A stretch of 64,000 nucleotides of DNA from JAJVHZ01 sp041395385 (GTDB lineage Bacteria > Pseudomonadota > Gammaproteobacteria > JAJPIJ01): contig JAWLAN010000011.1 in NCBI GenBank assembly GCA_041395385.1, positions 62,001-126,000 on the forward strand, read 5' to 3'. Position 1 is the first letter of the stretch, and each line of letters starts with the position of its first letter. The position numbers and the translations under genes were made by a program. Below are positions 28,101 through 37,660 of the stretch, in pieces. The notes under the pieces were generated by a model that was not told the DNA's origin, searched no databases, and saw nothing but the letters and a program-made list of their open reading frames with translations.

Positions 28101-28677
28101 GGGCGAGATTCTCCTGGGTGTTCTTGATCCGGTTCTCCGTCTCGCGGCGACGCTCCTTGTATTTCGAGATGCCCGCGGCCTCCTCGAAAAAGGCGCGCAG
28201 CTCCTCCGGCTTGGCCTCGATGACCCGCGAGATCATGCCCTGCTCGATGATGGAGTAGGAGCGGGCGCCTATCCCGGTGCCGAGGAACAGCCCGGTGATG
28301 TCGCGGCGCCGGCAGCGGGCGCCGTTGAGAAAGTAGCTCGACTGGCCATCGCGCCCTACCTGGCGCTTGACCGAGATCTCCCCGTAGGAGGCGTACTGGC
28401 CGCCGATCTTCGCGTCGTTGTTGTCGAATATGATCTCCACGGAGGCCTGGCCGACCGGCTTGCGGGTGCCGGAGCCGTTGAAGATCACGTCCGCCATCGA
28501 ATCCCCGCGCAGATGCTTGGCGGAGCTCTCCCCCATGACCCACTGAATGGCGTCGATGATGTTGGATTTCCCGCAACCGTTCGGCCCGACTATTCCACTC
28601 AGGTTGCGGCGAAACTCCAGGGTCGTCGGGTCCACGAACGACTTGAAACCGGCGACTTTGACCTTGTTGATTCGCAT
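25153..28677 (-). CDS. smc: chromosome partition protein Smc
   Basis: Smc is the condensin-like ATPase for chromosome organisation. The 1174-residue protein from ATG 28677 (MRINKVKVAGFKSFVDPTT) has Walker A GPNGCGKSN (about 32-40), two long coiled coils around a hinge (about 510-640), the ABC signature LLSGGEKAL and Walker B CLLDEVDAPLDDANV near the C-terminus. The nine codons upstream of the chosen start are not conserved. ScpA/ScpB are not in the window. The absence of MukB-type sequence is consistent with a non-enteric gammaproteobacterium. Confidence 0.97.
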   Translation of the reverse strand: MRINKVKVAGFKSFVDPTTLEFRRNLSGIVGPNGCGKSNIIDAIQWVMGESSAKHLRGDSMADVIFNGSGTRKPVGQASVEIIFDNNDAKIGGQYASYGEISVKRQVGRDGQSSYFLNGARCRRRDITGLFLGTGIGARSYSIIEQGMISRVIEAKPEELRAFFEEAAGISKYKERRRETENRIKNTQENLARITDIVTELDRQLQHLQRQARSAERYQELKAEERATQSQLHALRWRSLNGQLEVHRKDIERRANAVEATTAALRTAEAEIARQRDAQVAATDHFNAVQSRFYTVGAEVARLEQQIQHGLERRQAMERELGGTERGLEEARRHIAEDEQRLASLLQELAALEPEQSRHAGEEQGADRRVVEAELRLNEWQSRWDAFNQRLADAQRQAHVEQTRREHLEDAVEIARQRLASLRREREGLVPENLRGALAELEQRYTGSQGSHAALQGELEQLRAELTQLRETIDQISSHLDERRQRRQQLSGRVASLEALQQSSLGTDREGLAEWLRNAGMAEASRLSEVIGVEAGWERAVETAALLPLQALCVPALEPLYEQLPSLREGSAAALDMSQRTGKDARRNAATGLPLLADKIRAPWPVADLFDGVYAAETLEAARRTVPDLQPGESVITRDGTWLGAGWVKVNRDTRATDGLLQRTQELKSLRDDRVRIESEIEALQGRMEEARARLAALESREATLRGRLNAAHEATSLLRSEVSAGQTRLEQTTQRLDQLIAESQELEAQIEEETEELTTCAERLASVSAQRDALEGERAQLGEERETLRGAVGAARQQWQSIRDAGHALTAKIAAIHSERAALEQSLGRNRTQIERLQQQVAGLQEQLQGFGTPYAQLQAARETALAQRLEVEAELSSTREALQQADAELRALEQRRHTIEVEAGQRREELEQARLDARGLETRLEGIVEQLAAAEAVAEQVIETLPADATESAWEERLAEVGRKIQRLGPINLAAIDEFSTLSERKSYLDSQLADLNEALATLEEAIRKIDRETRTRFKETFDKVNSGFQTLFPALFGGGHAVLELIGDDLLETGVTVIARPPGKRNSTIHLLSGGEKALTAVALVFAIFELNPAPFCLLDEVDAPLDDANVVRLCEMLKQRARDIQFIFITHNKITMEIADQLVGVTMQEAGVSRLVSVNMDEAVRLAATG

Positions 28678-28895
28678 GGCGGCGGAGAATACAAGAATGT
28701 TCAACCGCTAAACAAGGCACCACCGGCCGCGGCGCGCCCGGCCGGTTCGCGGCAGCGGTGAGCGCGTCGCCGTAGGTGGTTGTGATCGCGGACGAATCCC
28801 GCGGCGAGACCCCGGCATCGATCCCGTATGCGGCATCTCGGTGCCATGCTATGGTGAGCGTCGACGACCCATCGACGCCGCACGGCTATCGAATC

Positions 28896-29285
28896 ATGAG
28901 CACCAGACCCGCCCGCGTCCTCGAGACCTTCGAGAACCCCGCGCCAGAGCGCGACTACAACATTCACATCCGCATCCCCGAGTTCACCTGCCTGTGCCCG
29001 AAGACCGGGCAGCCGGACTTCGCGACGATGGACCTGAGTTACGTCCCGGACCGCCTATGCGTCGAGCTGAAGTCCCTGAAACTCTACATTTGGTCGTACC
29101 GCGACGAAGGGGCGTTTCATGAAGCCGTCACGAATCGCATCCTCGACGACGTCGTGCGCGCGTGCGCGCCGCGCTACGCGCGCCTGAGCGCCGCGTTCAA
29201 TGTGCGCGGCGGAACCTATCCGACCGTGGTCGTCGAGTACCGCAGGCCGGGGTGGGAGCCTGCACCCCCCGTGACCTGGAGTTGA
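28896..29285 (+). CDS. queF: NADPH-dependent 7-cyano-7-deazaguanine reductase, unimodular QueF
   Basis: QueF reduces preQ0 to preQ1 in queuosine synthesis. The 129-residue product (MSTRPARVLETFENP) has the catalytic Cys in EFTCLCPKTGQPDF and the QueF motif ELKSLKLY, and its length matches the short type I form. I chose ATG 28896; 40 codons upstream are open but unconserved. A 218-bp region separates it from divergent smc. cysZ follows 3 bp later. Confidence 0.95.
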   Translation: MSTRPARVLETFENPAPERDYNIHIRIPEFTCLCPKTGQPDFATMDLSYVPDRLCVELKSLKLYIWSYRDEGAFHEAVTNRILDDVVRACAPRYARLSAAFNVRGGTYPTVVVEYRRPGWEPAPPVTWS

Positions 29286-29288
29286 GCC

Positions 29289-30041
29289 GTGCTCTCGGAA
29301 CTGCTCGCCGGCGCGCGCTACCTGCTGCAGGGCATAGGCCTGTTGTGGCGACCGCGCGTCCGCACCTTCGTGCTCGTTCCTCTGGTCATCAGCGCAATCG
29401 TATTCACCGGCGGCATTTGGCTGACGGGGCATTGGATCGGGGCGCTTACCGAGCAGATGATGCAGCACGTCCCGCAGTGGCTGACATGGCTGCGCTATCT
29501 CATCTGGCCCCTGTTCGCGCTGCTCGCGCTGGTGGTGGTGTTCTTCGGGTTCAATCTGGTCGCCAACCTCGCTGGGGCGCCCTTCAATGGCTGGCTCGCG
29601 GAGGCCGTGGAGATGCATCTCACCGGGGCCACCCAGTCCCCGCCGATGACCTGGCAGCAGCTACCTGCCGAGATCGGCGCCATCCTGCGCGCCGAACTGC
29701 GCAAGGTTCTCTACTTCGCGCTTTGGTCAATCCCGCTGCTGCTGCTCCTGTTCATACCCGTGTTCGGCCCGGCGCTGTGGTTCCTCTGGGGTGCCTGGAC
29801 GTTTGCGTGCAATTACGCCGACTATCCCATGGGCAATCACGGCATGAAGTTTCCGGAACAGCGCCGGCTGCTCGCCGGCCGTCGCACCCTGGCGATGGGA
29901 TTCGGGATCGCCTCGCTGCTGATGACGCTCGTCCCGCTGCTGAATTTTCTCGCCATGCCCGCTTCCGTGGCCGGCATGACGGCCTTGTACCTGGCCGAGC
30001 TGCGCGCCTCCGGCCCCACGCAAACGCGCACCGAATCGTAA
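29289..30041 (+). CDS. cysZ: CysZ/EI24-type membrane protein
   Basis: This 250-residue integral membrane protein has about four hydrophobic segments (near 22-45, 70-95, 150-180, 210-235). The motifs LLSGARYLLQGIGLLW-like N-terminus, NLVANLAGAPFNGWLAEAVE and LWFLWGAWTFACNYADYPMGNHG match the CysZ/EI24 family, whose E. coli member mediates sulfate entry for cysteine synthesis. Start GTG at 29289, 3 bp after queF, so the two are probably one operon. The substrate in this organism is not shown by the sequence. Confidence 0.85.
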   Translation: MLSELLAGARYLLQGIGLLWRPRVRTFVLVPLVISAIVFTGGIWLTGHWIGALTEQMMQHVPQWLTWLRYLIWPLFALLALVVVFFGFNLVANLAGAPFNGWLAEAVEMHLTGATQSPPMTWQQLPAEIGAILRAELRKVLYFALWSIPLLLLLFIPVFGPALWFLWGAWTFACNYADYPMGNHGMKFPEQRRLLAGRRTLAMGFGIASLLMTLVPLLNFLAMPASVAGMTALYLAELRASGPTQTRTES

Positions 30042-30104
30042 TTGCGTGTGTAACACCTTTCTGGTAAAACGACGCACTTAATTTTGGGCAGGGGGGTTAA
30101 CACC

Positions 30105-30866
30105 ATGGCCGCCAAGAAAAAATCCAAGCCAGCGGGCAAAGCCGCGGGCCGCAAATCCGAGGCCCGGAAGAAGCCGCCTGCGCGGTCTGCCAGGCCGGCC
30201 GCGAAAAAATCCTCACGCCCCTCCACCGCCCGCGCGCCCCTAAAGAAAAAGAAGGCTCCCGCCGCTACCAAATCACGGACGGCGCCGGCGAAGGCCGTCG
30301 CGAAACCGAAACGTCCGGCACCGGCGGCAAGGAGATCGGCCCCGGTCGCCACCGTCAGGAAACCCGCGTCGGCGGCTCCCTCGGCCCCACGCGCTGTGAC
30401 TACAGGAAAGCCCGTGCCGAGACAGAAGATCGCACCCGCACCGAGCACGACCGAAACCCCGGTCGCCCGTCCCGCCCCTTATCAGGCCGCGCGGGGTGAG
30501 GAGTACATGAACTCCAACCAGGTCGCCCATTTCCGCCAGCTGTTGTTGACGTGGCGTCACGAATTGATGCAGGAAGTCGACCGCACCGTGCATCACATGC
30601 AGGATGACGCGGCGAACTTTCCGGATCCCAACGATCGCGCGACCCAGGAGGAGGAGTTCGCCCTCGAGCTGCGCACGCGCGATCGGGAGCGCAAGCTCAT
30701 CAAAAAGATCAACGAATCCCTGGCGGCGCTGGATGCCGGAACCTACGGGTACTGCGAGATGTGCGGCGTGGAGATCGGGATCAAGCGGCTCGAGGCTCGC
30801 CCCACCGCCACGCTGTGCATCGACTGCAAGACGCTGGACGAGATTCGCGAAAAGCAGCGCGCCTGA
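30105..30866 (+). CDS. dksA: RNA polymerase-binding factor DksA with long Lys/Ala/Pro-rich extension
   Basis: DksA binds the RNA polymerase secondary channel and, with ppGpp, controls rRNA and amino-acid promoters. The last 115 or so residues are a complete DksA: coiled coil with tip DPNDRA (the two Asp and Ala needed for activity), and a zinc finger CEMC...CIDC. They are preceded by about 135 residues of Lys-, Ala- and Pro-rich sequence (AAKKKSKPAGKAAGRKSEARKK) resembling eukaryotic histone H1 tails; E. coli DksA is 151 residues, this is 253. Start: ATG 30105. gluQ follows 6 bp later, as in E. coli. Confidence 0.94.
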   Translation: MAAKKKSKPAGKAAGRKSEARKKPPARSARPAAKKSSRPSTARAPLKKKKAPAATKSRTAPAKAVAKPKRPAPAARRSAPVATVRKPASAAPSAPRAVTTGKPVPRQKIAPAPSTTETPVARPAPYQAARGEEYMNSNQVAHFRQLLLTWRHELMQEVDRTVHHMQDDAANFPDPNDRATQEEEFALELRTRDRERKLIKKINESLAALDAGTYGYCEMCGVEIGIKRLEARPTATLCIDCKTLDEIREKQRA

Positions 30867-30872
30867 CAGGCG

Positions 30873-31796
30873 GTGACCACCGCGTCTGTCGACGCGCGTA
30901 GTTCGGGCCTGACCAACGCTTATTGCGGTCGGTTCGCCCCCTCTCCCTCCGGTCCGCTGCATTTCGGCTCGCTGATCACGGCGCTAGCCAGCTATCTGCA
31001 GGCGCGCAGCCGGGGTGGCCGATGGCTGGTGCGCATGGAGGATCTCGACACCCCCCGCAATCAGCCAGGCGCCGCGGCGACCATCCTCGGACAGTTGGAC
31101 GCCTTCGGTCTGATTTCCGACGGCCCGGTGCTCGCGCAAAGCACACGGCTGCGCGCATACCGCGTAGCGCTCGCGATGCTCGCCGACCGCGGTCTGAGCT
31201 TTCCGTGCGGCTGCTCGCGCCAGGACCTCAACGAGAGCATCTATCCCGGCACCTGTCGGGAAGGCCTGGCGCCGGGGCGGAAGGCACGCGCGGTGCGCGT
31301 TCGCGTGAGCGGGGAGACGATCGTTCTTCATGACGAGATACAGGGGGAGTTCCGGCAGAACCTCGCCCGCGAGGTCGGGGATTTCGTCGTGCGCCGCGCC
31401 GACAATATCGTCGCCTATCATCTGGCCGTGGTCGTGGACGACGCCTGGCAGGGCATCACGGAGGTGGTGCGCGGGGCGGATCTGCTGGATTCCACGCCGC
31501 GACAGATCCATCTGCAGCGTCTCCTCGGATTGCCGACGCCGCGCTACGCGCATCTTCCGATCGCGGCCAATGCGCAGGGTCAGAAGCTGAGCAAGCAGAG
31601 CGGCGCCCGCGCGATCTCCGAGGATCGGCCGGCGCGCACGCTGCATGCGTGCCTGGAGTTCCTCGGCCAACAACCGGACCCGCGCCTTCGGCATGCGACG
31701 CCGGCGGAGGTGCTGCAGTGGGGGATCGCGCACTGGGACCTCGCGAAGGTCCCGCGTCGCGCGACGGTCGTCGTGGGGCCTGACTACGAGCTTTGA
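30873..31796 (+). CDS. gluQ: glutamyl-Q tRNA(Asp) synthetase
   Basis: GluQ charges glutamate onto queuosine-34 of tRNA(Asp). The 307-residue protein is a truncated GluRS: a HIGH-like motif in RFAPSPSGPLHFGSL, a zinc site (CGC...YPGTC, about residues 110-130) and KLSKQ in place of KMSKS, but no anticodon-binding domain. GTG start. The dksA-gluQ operon is conserved; queF about 2 kb upstream supplies the queuosine pathway. It overlaps the convergent DAHP synthase by 13 nt at the 3' end. Confidence 0.94.
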   Translation: MTTASVDARSSGLTNAYCGRFAPSPSGPLHFGSLITALASYLQARSRGGRWLVRMEDLDTPRNQPGAAATILGQLDAFGLISDGPVLAQSTRLRAYRVALAMLADRGLSFPCGCSRQDLNESIYPGTCREGLAPGRKARAVRVRVSGETIVLHDEIQGEFRQNLAREVGDFVVRRADNIVAYHLAVVVDDAWQGITEVVRGADLLDSTPRQIHLQRLLGLPTPRYAHLPIAANAQGQKLSKQSGARAISEDRPARTLHACLEFLGQQPDPRLRHATPAEVLQWGIAHWDLAKVPRRATVVVGPDYEL

Positions 31797-32899
31797 CGGC
31801 GCATCTGCTCGCGGCGCTCCAGATAGGCCCGCCGGGCGATGCCCACGTCATCGAGAAACCAGCCGAGCTCGTCCAGCGTCAGGGCCTGCGGTCCGTCCAC
31901 CAGCGCCTTGGCGGGCTCCGGATGGAAATCGACCAGGACCATATTCGCCCCTGCCACCACTCCCTGCGCCGTGACGTGCATCACGTCGAGGATGCCGTCC
32001 GCGCCCGCCGCGCGGCTGCCCACGGAGTGGGATGGATCGATGCAGACCGGCATGCGCGTCAACCGCTGTATCACCGGTACGTGCGCGAAGTCCACCATGT
32101 TGCGATGCGGGTCGCTGAAATTCGTCTTCATTCCCCGCAGACAGAAGACCACGCGATGATTGCCCTCGCTCGCCAGGTACTCCGCGGCGTTGAGGGATTC
32201 GTCGAGAGTAATGCCGAAACCGCGCTTGATGAGCACCGGAAACCGGCGCTGACGACCGACGCTCTTCAGCAGCTCGAAGTTCTGTATGTTGCGCGTGCCG
32301 ATCTGCAGCATCACCCCGGTCGGGCGTCCGGCGGTGTCGAGAGCCGCGCTGATCTCATCGACGTGATCCTCATGCGTCACCTCCATGGCGATGACGCGGA
32401 TCCCGTACTTGCCGGCGAGCTCGAAGACGTACGGCAGGCATTCCCTGCCATGGCCCTGGAACGAATAGGGGCTGGTGCGGGGCTTGTACGCGCCCATGCG
32501 CGTGCACACCTGTCCGTGCTCACGCAGTGCCTTGAGCATCTGCTCGACGTGATCGCGGGTACTTACCGCGCAAAGTCCCGCGAACACGTGCAGGGAATCC
32601 TGGTCGAACCGCACGCCGTTGTACTCGAAGCCGACGGCGCGGGTGTCGCCCTTGTGACGGCCGAGTATGCGGTACTCGCGCGAGACGCGGACTACGCGAT
32701 CGACGACCTCGAATCCCTCGATCTCCTTCTGGTCGATCTGCGAGGTGTTGCCGATGAGGTAGATCTCGGTGAGCGTCTGCTGGGTACCGCTGACCTCGTG
32801 CACGCGGTGCTCGACGTTCGGCAGACCCGCCAGGTGCGCGAGCAGCCGCTGGTACTCCCGGCCGCTCTCATGGACGTCTGGCTTGAGGATGATGATCAC
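31784..32899 (-). CDS. 3-deoxy-7-phosphoheptulonate synthase, AroA-I-beta type
   Basis: This enzyme condenses phosphoenolpyruvate and erythrose 4-phosphate to start the shikimate pathway. The 371-residue product has an N-terminal ferredoxin-like regulatory domain (IIILKPDVHESGREYQRL, about 1-75) and a KDO8P-synthase-like TIM barrel with GAYKPRTSPYSFQGHG, QIGTRNIQNFELL, LIKRGF and DPSHSVGSR motifs. This is the I-beta subfamily, not the enteric AroG/F/H type. GTG start at 32899 is preferred because homology begins there. Feedback control by an aromatic amino acid is likely but not visible. Confidence 0.88.
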   Translation of the reverse strand: MIIILKPDVHESGREYQRLLAHLAGLPNVEHRVHEVSGTQQTLTEIYLIGNTSQIDQKEIEGFEVVDRVVRVSREYRILGRHKGDTRAVGFEYNGVRFDQDSLHVFAGLCAVSTRDHVEQMLKALREHGQVCTRMGAYKPRTSPYSFQGHGRECLPYVFELAGKYGIRVIAMEVTHEDHVDEISAALDTAGRPTGVMLQIGTRNIQNFELLKSVGRQRRFPVLIKRGFGITLDESLNAAEYLASEGNHRVVFCLRGMKTNFSDPHRNMVDFAHVPVIQRLTRMPVCIDPSHSVGSRAAGADGILDVMHVTAQGVVAGANMVLVDFHPEPAKALVDGPQALTLDELGWFLDDVGIARRAYLERREQMRRQSS

Positions 32900-32954
32900 G
32901 GGCGCATTCTCCCACCGCATGGGCCCGCGGCCCGGCGCCGGTGCGGCACCGCGC

Positions 32955-34892
<1,938 letters not shown>

Positions 34893-35092
34893 AACCTTCC
34901 CCCTCGCTGCGCGGAGCAGCGGCGTGATTCCTGTACCGGCATCAGGGCCTCGGCCCAGCCCGCGGGGACCTTACCCGCTCGAACGTATGGCCCGCCGTGC
35001 GATAACGGCTGGCCCGGAAGCCGCGATCATTCACCGGTCGAACTCACGTTAATGCTTCGCGGCGGCATCGACAACTGCCGGCGACGGCCGAT

Positions 35093-35107
35093 GTCGCAGA
35101 TTGCGAC
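35093..35107. promoter_or_regulatory. inverted repeat upstream of acs, candidate activator site
   Basis: GTCGCA-GAT-TGCGAC is a perfect 6-bp inverted repeat, about 200 bp upstream of the acs start and 19 bp beyond the 3' end of the GAF/Fis regulator gene. That distance is typical of an enhancer-like binding site. Assignment to the adjacent regulator is inference. Confidence 0.4.
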
Positions 35108-35125
35108 GGCCCCGGGACCGCACGA

Positions 35126-36382
35126 TTACCGGGCTTCGCGCGGCGACTGCGCCCGTTTCAACCGGCGATACAGGGTGCTGCGCGCGATCCCGAGCTTGCG
35201 CGCCGCGCGACTTATCTCCCCGCCGCATTGCGCGAGGGTCTGGCGGATCAACTCCTCCTCGGTCTCCCGAAGCGACCGCGGCGCAAGGCCGCCAGGCGGC
35301 CCTTCGAGTTCCGCATCCTCCGCGTGCCGCGCGTAGCGAGCATGCTCCGCGAAGACCGAGGGCGGCGTTTCCTTGCGGCGCAATACCAGCAGATAGCCGG
35401 CCAGCCGACCGGCGTTGTCGCGCATCATCTCCAGTCGCAGTTTCAGGCGTTCCAGACCGTCGATCTCGCGTTCCACGGCGCCTTCCGGCGCATGCTCGTG
35501 CAACCGCATCCCCTGCAGTCCCAGCGCCAGCCGCGGCGCCACTTCGACCAGACGCCGGTTACGAATGGCCCCGTCCCCGCCGGAGATCGCGGCCAAGCCT
35601 GCGGCGTTGGCGTCGAGCACGCGGCCGCTGCGGCTCAGCAGCACCAGACCGTCGCCGGGCCATCTGTGCTGCAGCTCGAGAAAACGGTTGTGCAGATGAT
35701 CGCGGCGCACCAGTTCGCGCAGCTGCAGTTGCTGCTCGACGGCGTGCGCAATCGCCACGGTGAGCCCCATGGTCTCGAACTGCGCGTTGCGCACAGGGCC
35801 GGTGATATCGATGACTCCGATGATCTCGCCGGACTCCGGATCACGAACCGGACTCCCATAACAGACCCAGGGCTGCCAGCCCAGGCAGAAGTGCTCGGTC
35901 CCCAGCACGACCTCGGGACGGCCCAATTTCAGCGGCGTGCCGACGCCGTTCGGACCCACCACCTCCTCGGCCCACATGCCGCCCGGCATGAAGTTGATGC
36001 GCTCGAGCCGCTCTCGCGTCCCACGCTGCCCGGCCGCGTGCAGGATGCGGCCCTTGGCGTCGGCGAGCACCAGCACATGGCCCGTGCCGTGCAGTATCGC
36101 CTCGTAGTTGCGGAGAACCTCGCAACCAACCACCCCCAGGGCCGCCGTGTGCAGTATCTTTTCGATGGCCTCGGATTCCAGCCGGGAAGGTGCGCGGACG
36201 GACTCCGGATCGATGCCCAGATCGCGACATCGTCGCCAGCTGTCGGCGATGACATCGCGGGGAGACCGGTTGCCGAAGTCGCCGGTCGTGACAAAGCGCT
36301 CCCATGCCGAGGCGACCTCGCGGTTGGCCTTGACCGGAGCCTCCAGAATTGCTGCGAAGGGGTCGAAGTTGTCACTGCCCAT
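35126..36382 (-). CDS. GAF/PAS sensor with Fis-type HTH, AcoR-like but without the AAA+ domain
   Basis: The 418-residue product has an AcoR-like N-terminal region (SPRDVIADSWRRC, residues about 40-52), a GAF domain (about 75-205, with GPNGVGTPL, EHFCLGWQPWVCYGSPV and GVIDITGP), a PAS-like segment (about 230-330) and a C-terminal Fis helix-turn-helix (LRETEEELIRQTLAQCGGEISRAARKLGIARSTLYRRL, in pieces LRETEEELI and ARSTLYRRL). The sigma-54-activating AAA+ domain (GAFTGA loop) normally between them is missing with no frameshift seen. It probably acts as a classical regulator of the adjacent acs. Confidence 0.85.
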   Translation of the reverse strand: MGSDNFDPFAAILEAPVKANREVASAWERFVTTGDFGNRSPRDVIADSWRRCRDLGIDPESVRAPSRLESEAIEKILHTAALGVVGCEVLRNYEAILHGTGHVLVLADAKGRILHAAGQRGTRERLERINFMPGGMWAEEVVGPNGVGTPLKLGRPEVVLGTEHFCLGWQPWVCYGSPVRDPESGEIIGVIDITGPVRNAQFETMGLTVAIAHAVEQQLQLRELVRRDHLHNRFLELQHRWPGDGLVLLSRSGRVLDANAAGLAAISGGDGAIRNRRLVEVAPRLALGLQGMRLHEHAPEGAVEREIDGLERLKLRLEMMRDNAGRLAGYLLVLRRKETPPSVFAEHARYARHAEDAELEGPPGGLAPRSLRETEEELIRQTLAQCGGEISRAARKLGIARSTLYRRLKRAQSPREAR

Positions 36383-36581
36383 GCCGGTGCCTTCCGGGAT
36401 ATCCGCGTCAGGCGCTGCTCCAGCCGCCCGCGATGTCTTTTGGTGGTGTCCGCGCCAGAGTGAGTAGCTTTAACATATCGGCAGGCCATTTTCGAGGCCG
36501 GGCGCACGCCGCGGGCTCAAGCCAGGTGCGGAGACGTCGAAAATATCATCATTCGGCTTGCGGAGAAGGTGGTTCCATACG

Positions 36582-37241
36582 ATGGAAAAGACGCATTGCA
36601 TCGGCTCGCTCCTCGCCGTCCTGCTGTCGGCGGCAGCGCACTGCGCTGCCGCCGAAGACTGGGGCCGGGTGGTCGGATTGTTCAGGGATCAGGCCATCGT
36701 CGAGGTGGATGGACGACAGATCATCCTGAAGGCGGGCGGCCCCGCCAAGCGCGGGATCCGGCTGTTGTCCACCGATGCTCAGGAGGCCGTCTTCGAGGTC
36801 GACGGCGTGGAGTTCCGCTACCGGCACGGCACCGGGATCGGCAGCAATCAGCCGGGGGCTCCCAGCGCCGGCAAGACCGTCCAGATCGCGCCCGACACGG
36901 GTGGAATGTATTTCGTCAGCGGGGCGATTAACGGCTACGCCGTGCGGTTTCTGGTCGACACGGGGGCAACGCTCGTGGCGATGAACAAGCGCACTGCCAA
37001 GCGCCTCGGTATCAATTACATGCTGGATGGCGAGGAAGGTCTCTCGCAGACCGCCTCGGGTTATGCAAGAACCTACCTGGTGAAGCTGAACAAGGTGACC
37101 GTCGGGGAGATCACCCTCACCGACGTGGAAGGCGCGGTCATCGACGGCGATCAACCCCTGGAAGTGCTGCTCGGCAACTCCTTCCTGGGACGGGTCAACA
37201 TGGAGAGAAAAGGTCGTCTGCTCATGCTGAGAATGCCGTAG
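36582..37241 (+). CDS. retropepsin-like aspartic protease, TIGR02281 type
   Basis: This 219-residue exported protein has a signal peptide (about 1-24, CIGSLLAVLLSAAAHCAAA), an SH3-like strand-rich N-terminal part (about 25-90) and a clan-AA retropepsin fold with the active-site triad motif FLVDTGATLVAMN (Asp126). It resembles periplasmic single-domain aspartic proteases common in proteobacteria, which are thought to work as homodimers. Start at ATG 36582; 24 nt upstream is another in-frame codon. Isolated gene; substrate unknown. Confidence 0.85.
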   Translation: MEKTHCIGSLLAVLLSAAAHCAAAEDWGRVVGLFRDQAIVEVDGRQIILKAGGPAKRGIRLLSTDAQEAVFEVDGVEFRYRHGTGIGSNQPGAPSAGKTVQIAPDTGGMYFVSGAINGYAVRFLVDTGATLVAMNKRTAKRLGINYMLDGEEGLSQTASGYARTYLVKLNKVTVGEITLTDVEGAVIDGDQPLEVLLGNSFLGRVNMERKGRLLMLRMP

Positions 37242-37275
37242 CAAGCCGGCGGCGTCACGAAATCCGGCAACCAGC

Positions 37276-37324
37276 AAAAAAATCCACCTTCCTGCCCACT
37301 CGGGCGAGCGGGCGACGGAAGGTG
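37276..37324 (-). terminator. strong intrinsic terminator, minus strand
   Basis: In minus-strand RNA, CACCUUCC (37324-37317) pairs with GGAAGGUG (37292-37285), then GA and seven U (37282-37276). Inside is a second 8-bp stem (37313-37306 with 37301-37294) whose one non-Watson-Crick pair is G-U only on the minus strand, which fixes the direction. The nearest minus-strand gene, the HpcH aldolase, ends 337 bp upstream. Confidence 0.8.
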
Positions 37325-37660
37325 TAAGGGGAGGTCACATTACTGGAGAGAACCACGGAGCAAACACATTCCGACTCTCTGTGCAATGCACAATAAACTC
37401 AATCCAATCGCAGTGCAATACTGCTGTTTGAGGACACTTAGTTTCTTTCTTGGAAACAATCTCCCCGATAAGGCGTCTCTAACCGTTTTGAAGGATATCA
37501 TTTAACTTATTGTTTTATATCAGTTTGTATGCTTTTAAGCACTGTGCCGGCGGGGCAGGTGTCATAAGGCCGGGACAGCAATGTCACACCATGACGGGCT
37601 CGAGAATGATGCGGCGCATGAAGCTGCGGGCGGGAGGCTCTTGTCGAGACCCCCGATGGC
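37325..37660 (-). ncRNA. AT-rich gene-free tract ending in a terminator, possible small RNA or long 3' UTR
   Basis: The whole gap is 419 bp between two convergent 3' ends; 37340-37545 is clearly more AT-rich than its surroundings and has no credible ORF. On the minus strand TATAAA (37521-37516) could be a -10 (-35 only GTGCTT), giving an RNA of about 230 nt ending at the terminator at 37276. Small hairpins GTTTC/GAAAC (37457-37441) and GTGC/GCAC are visible. Alternatives: an extended 3' UTR of the aldolase mRNA or a remnant of acquired DNA. Confidence 0.35.
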
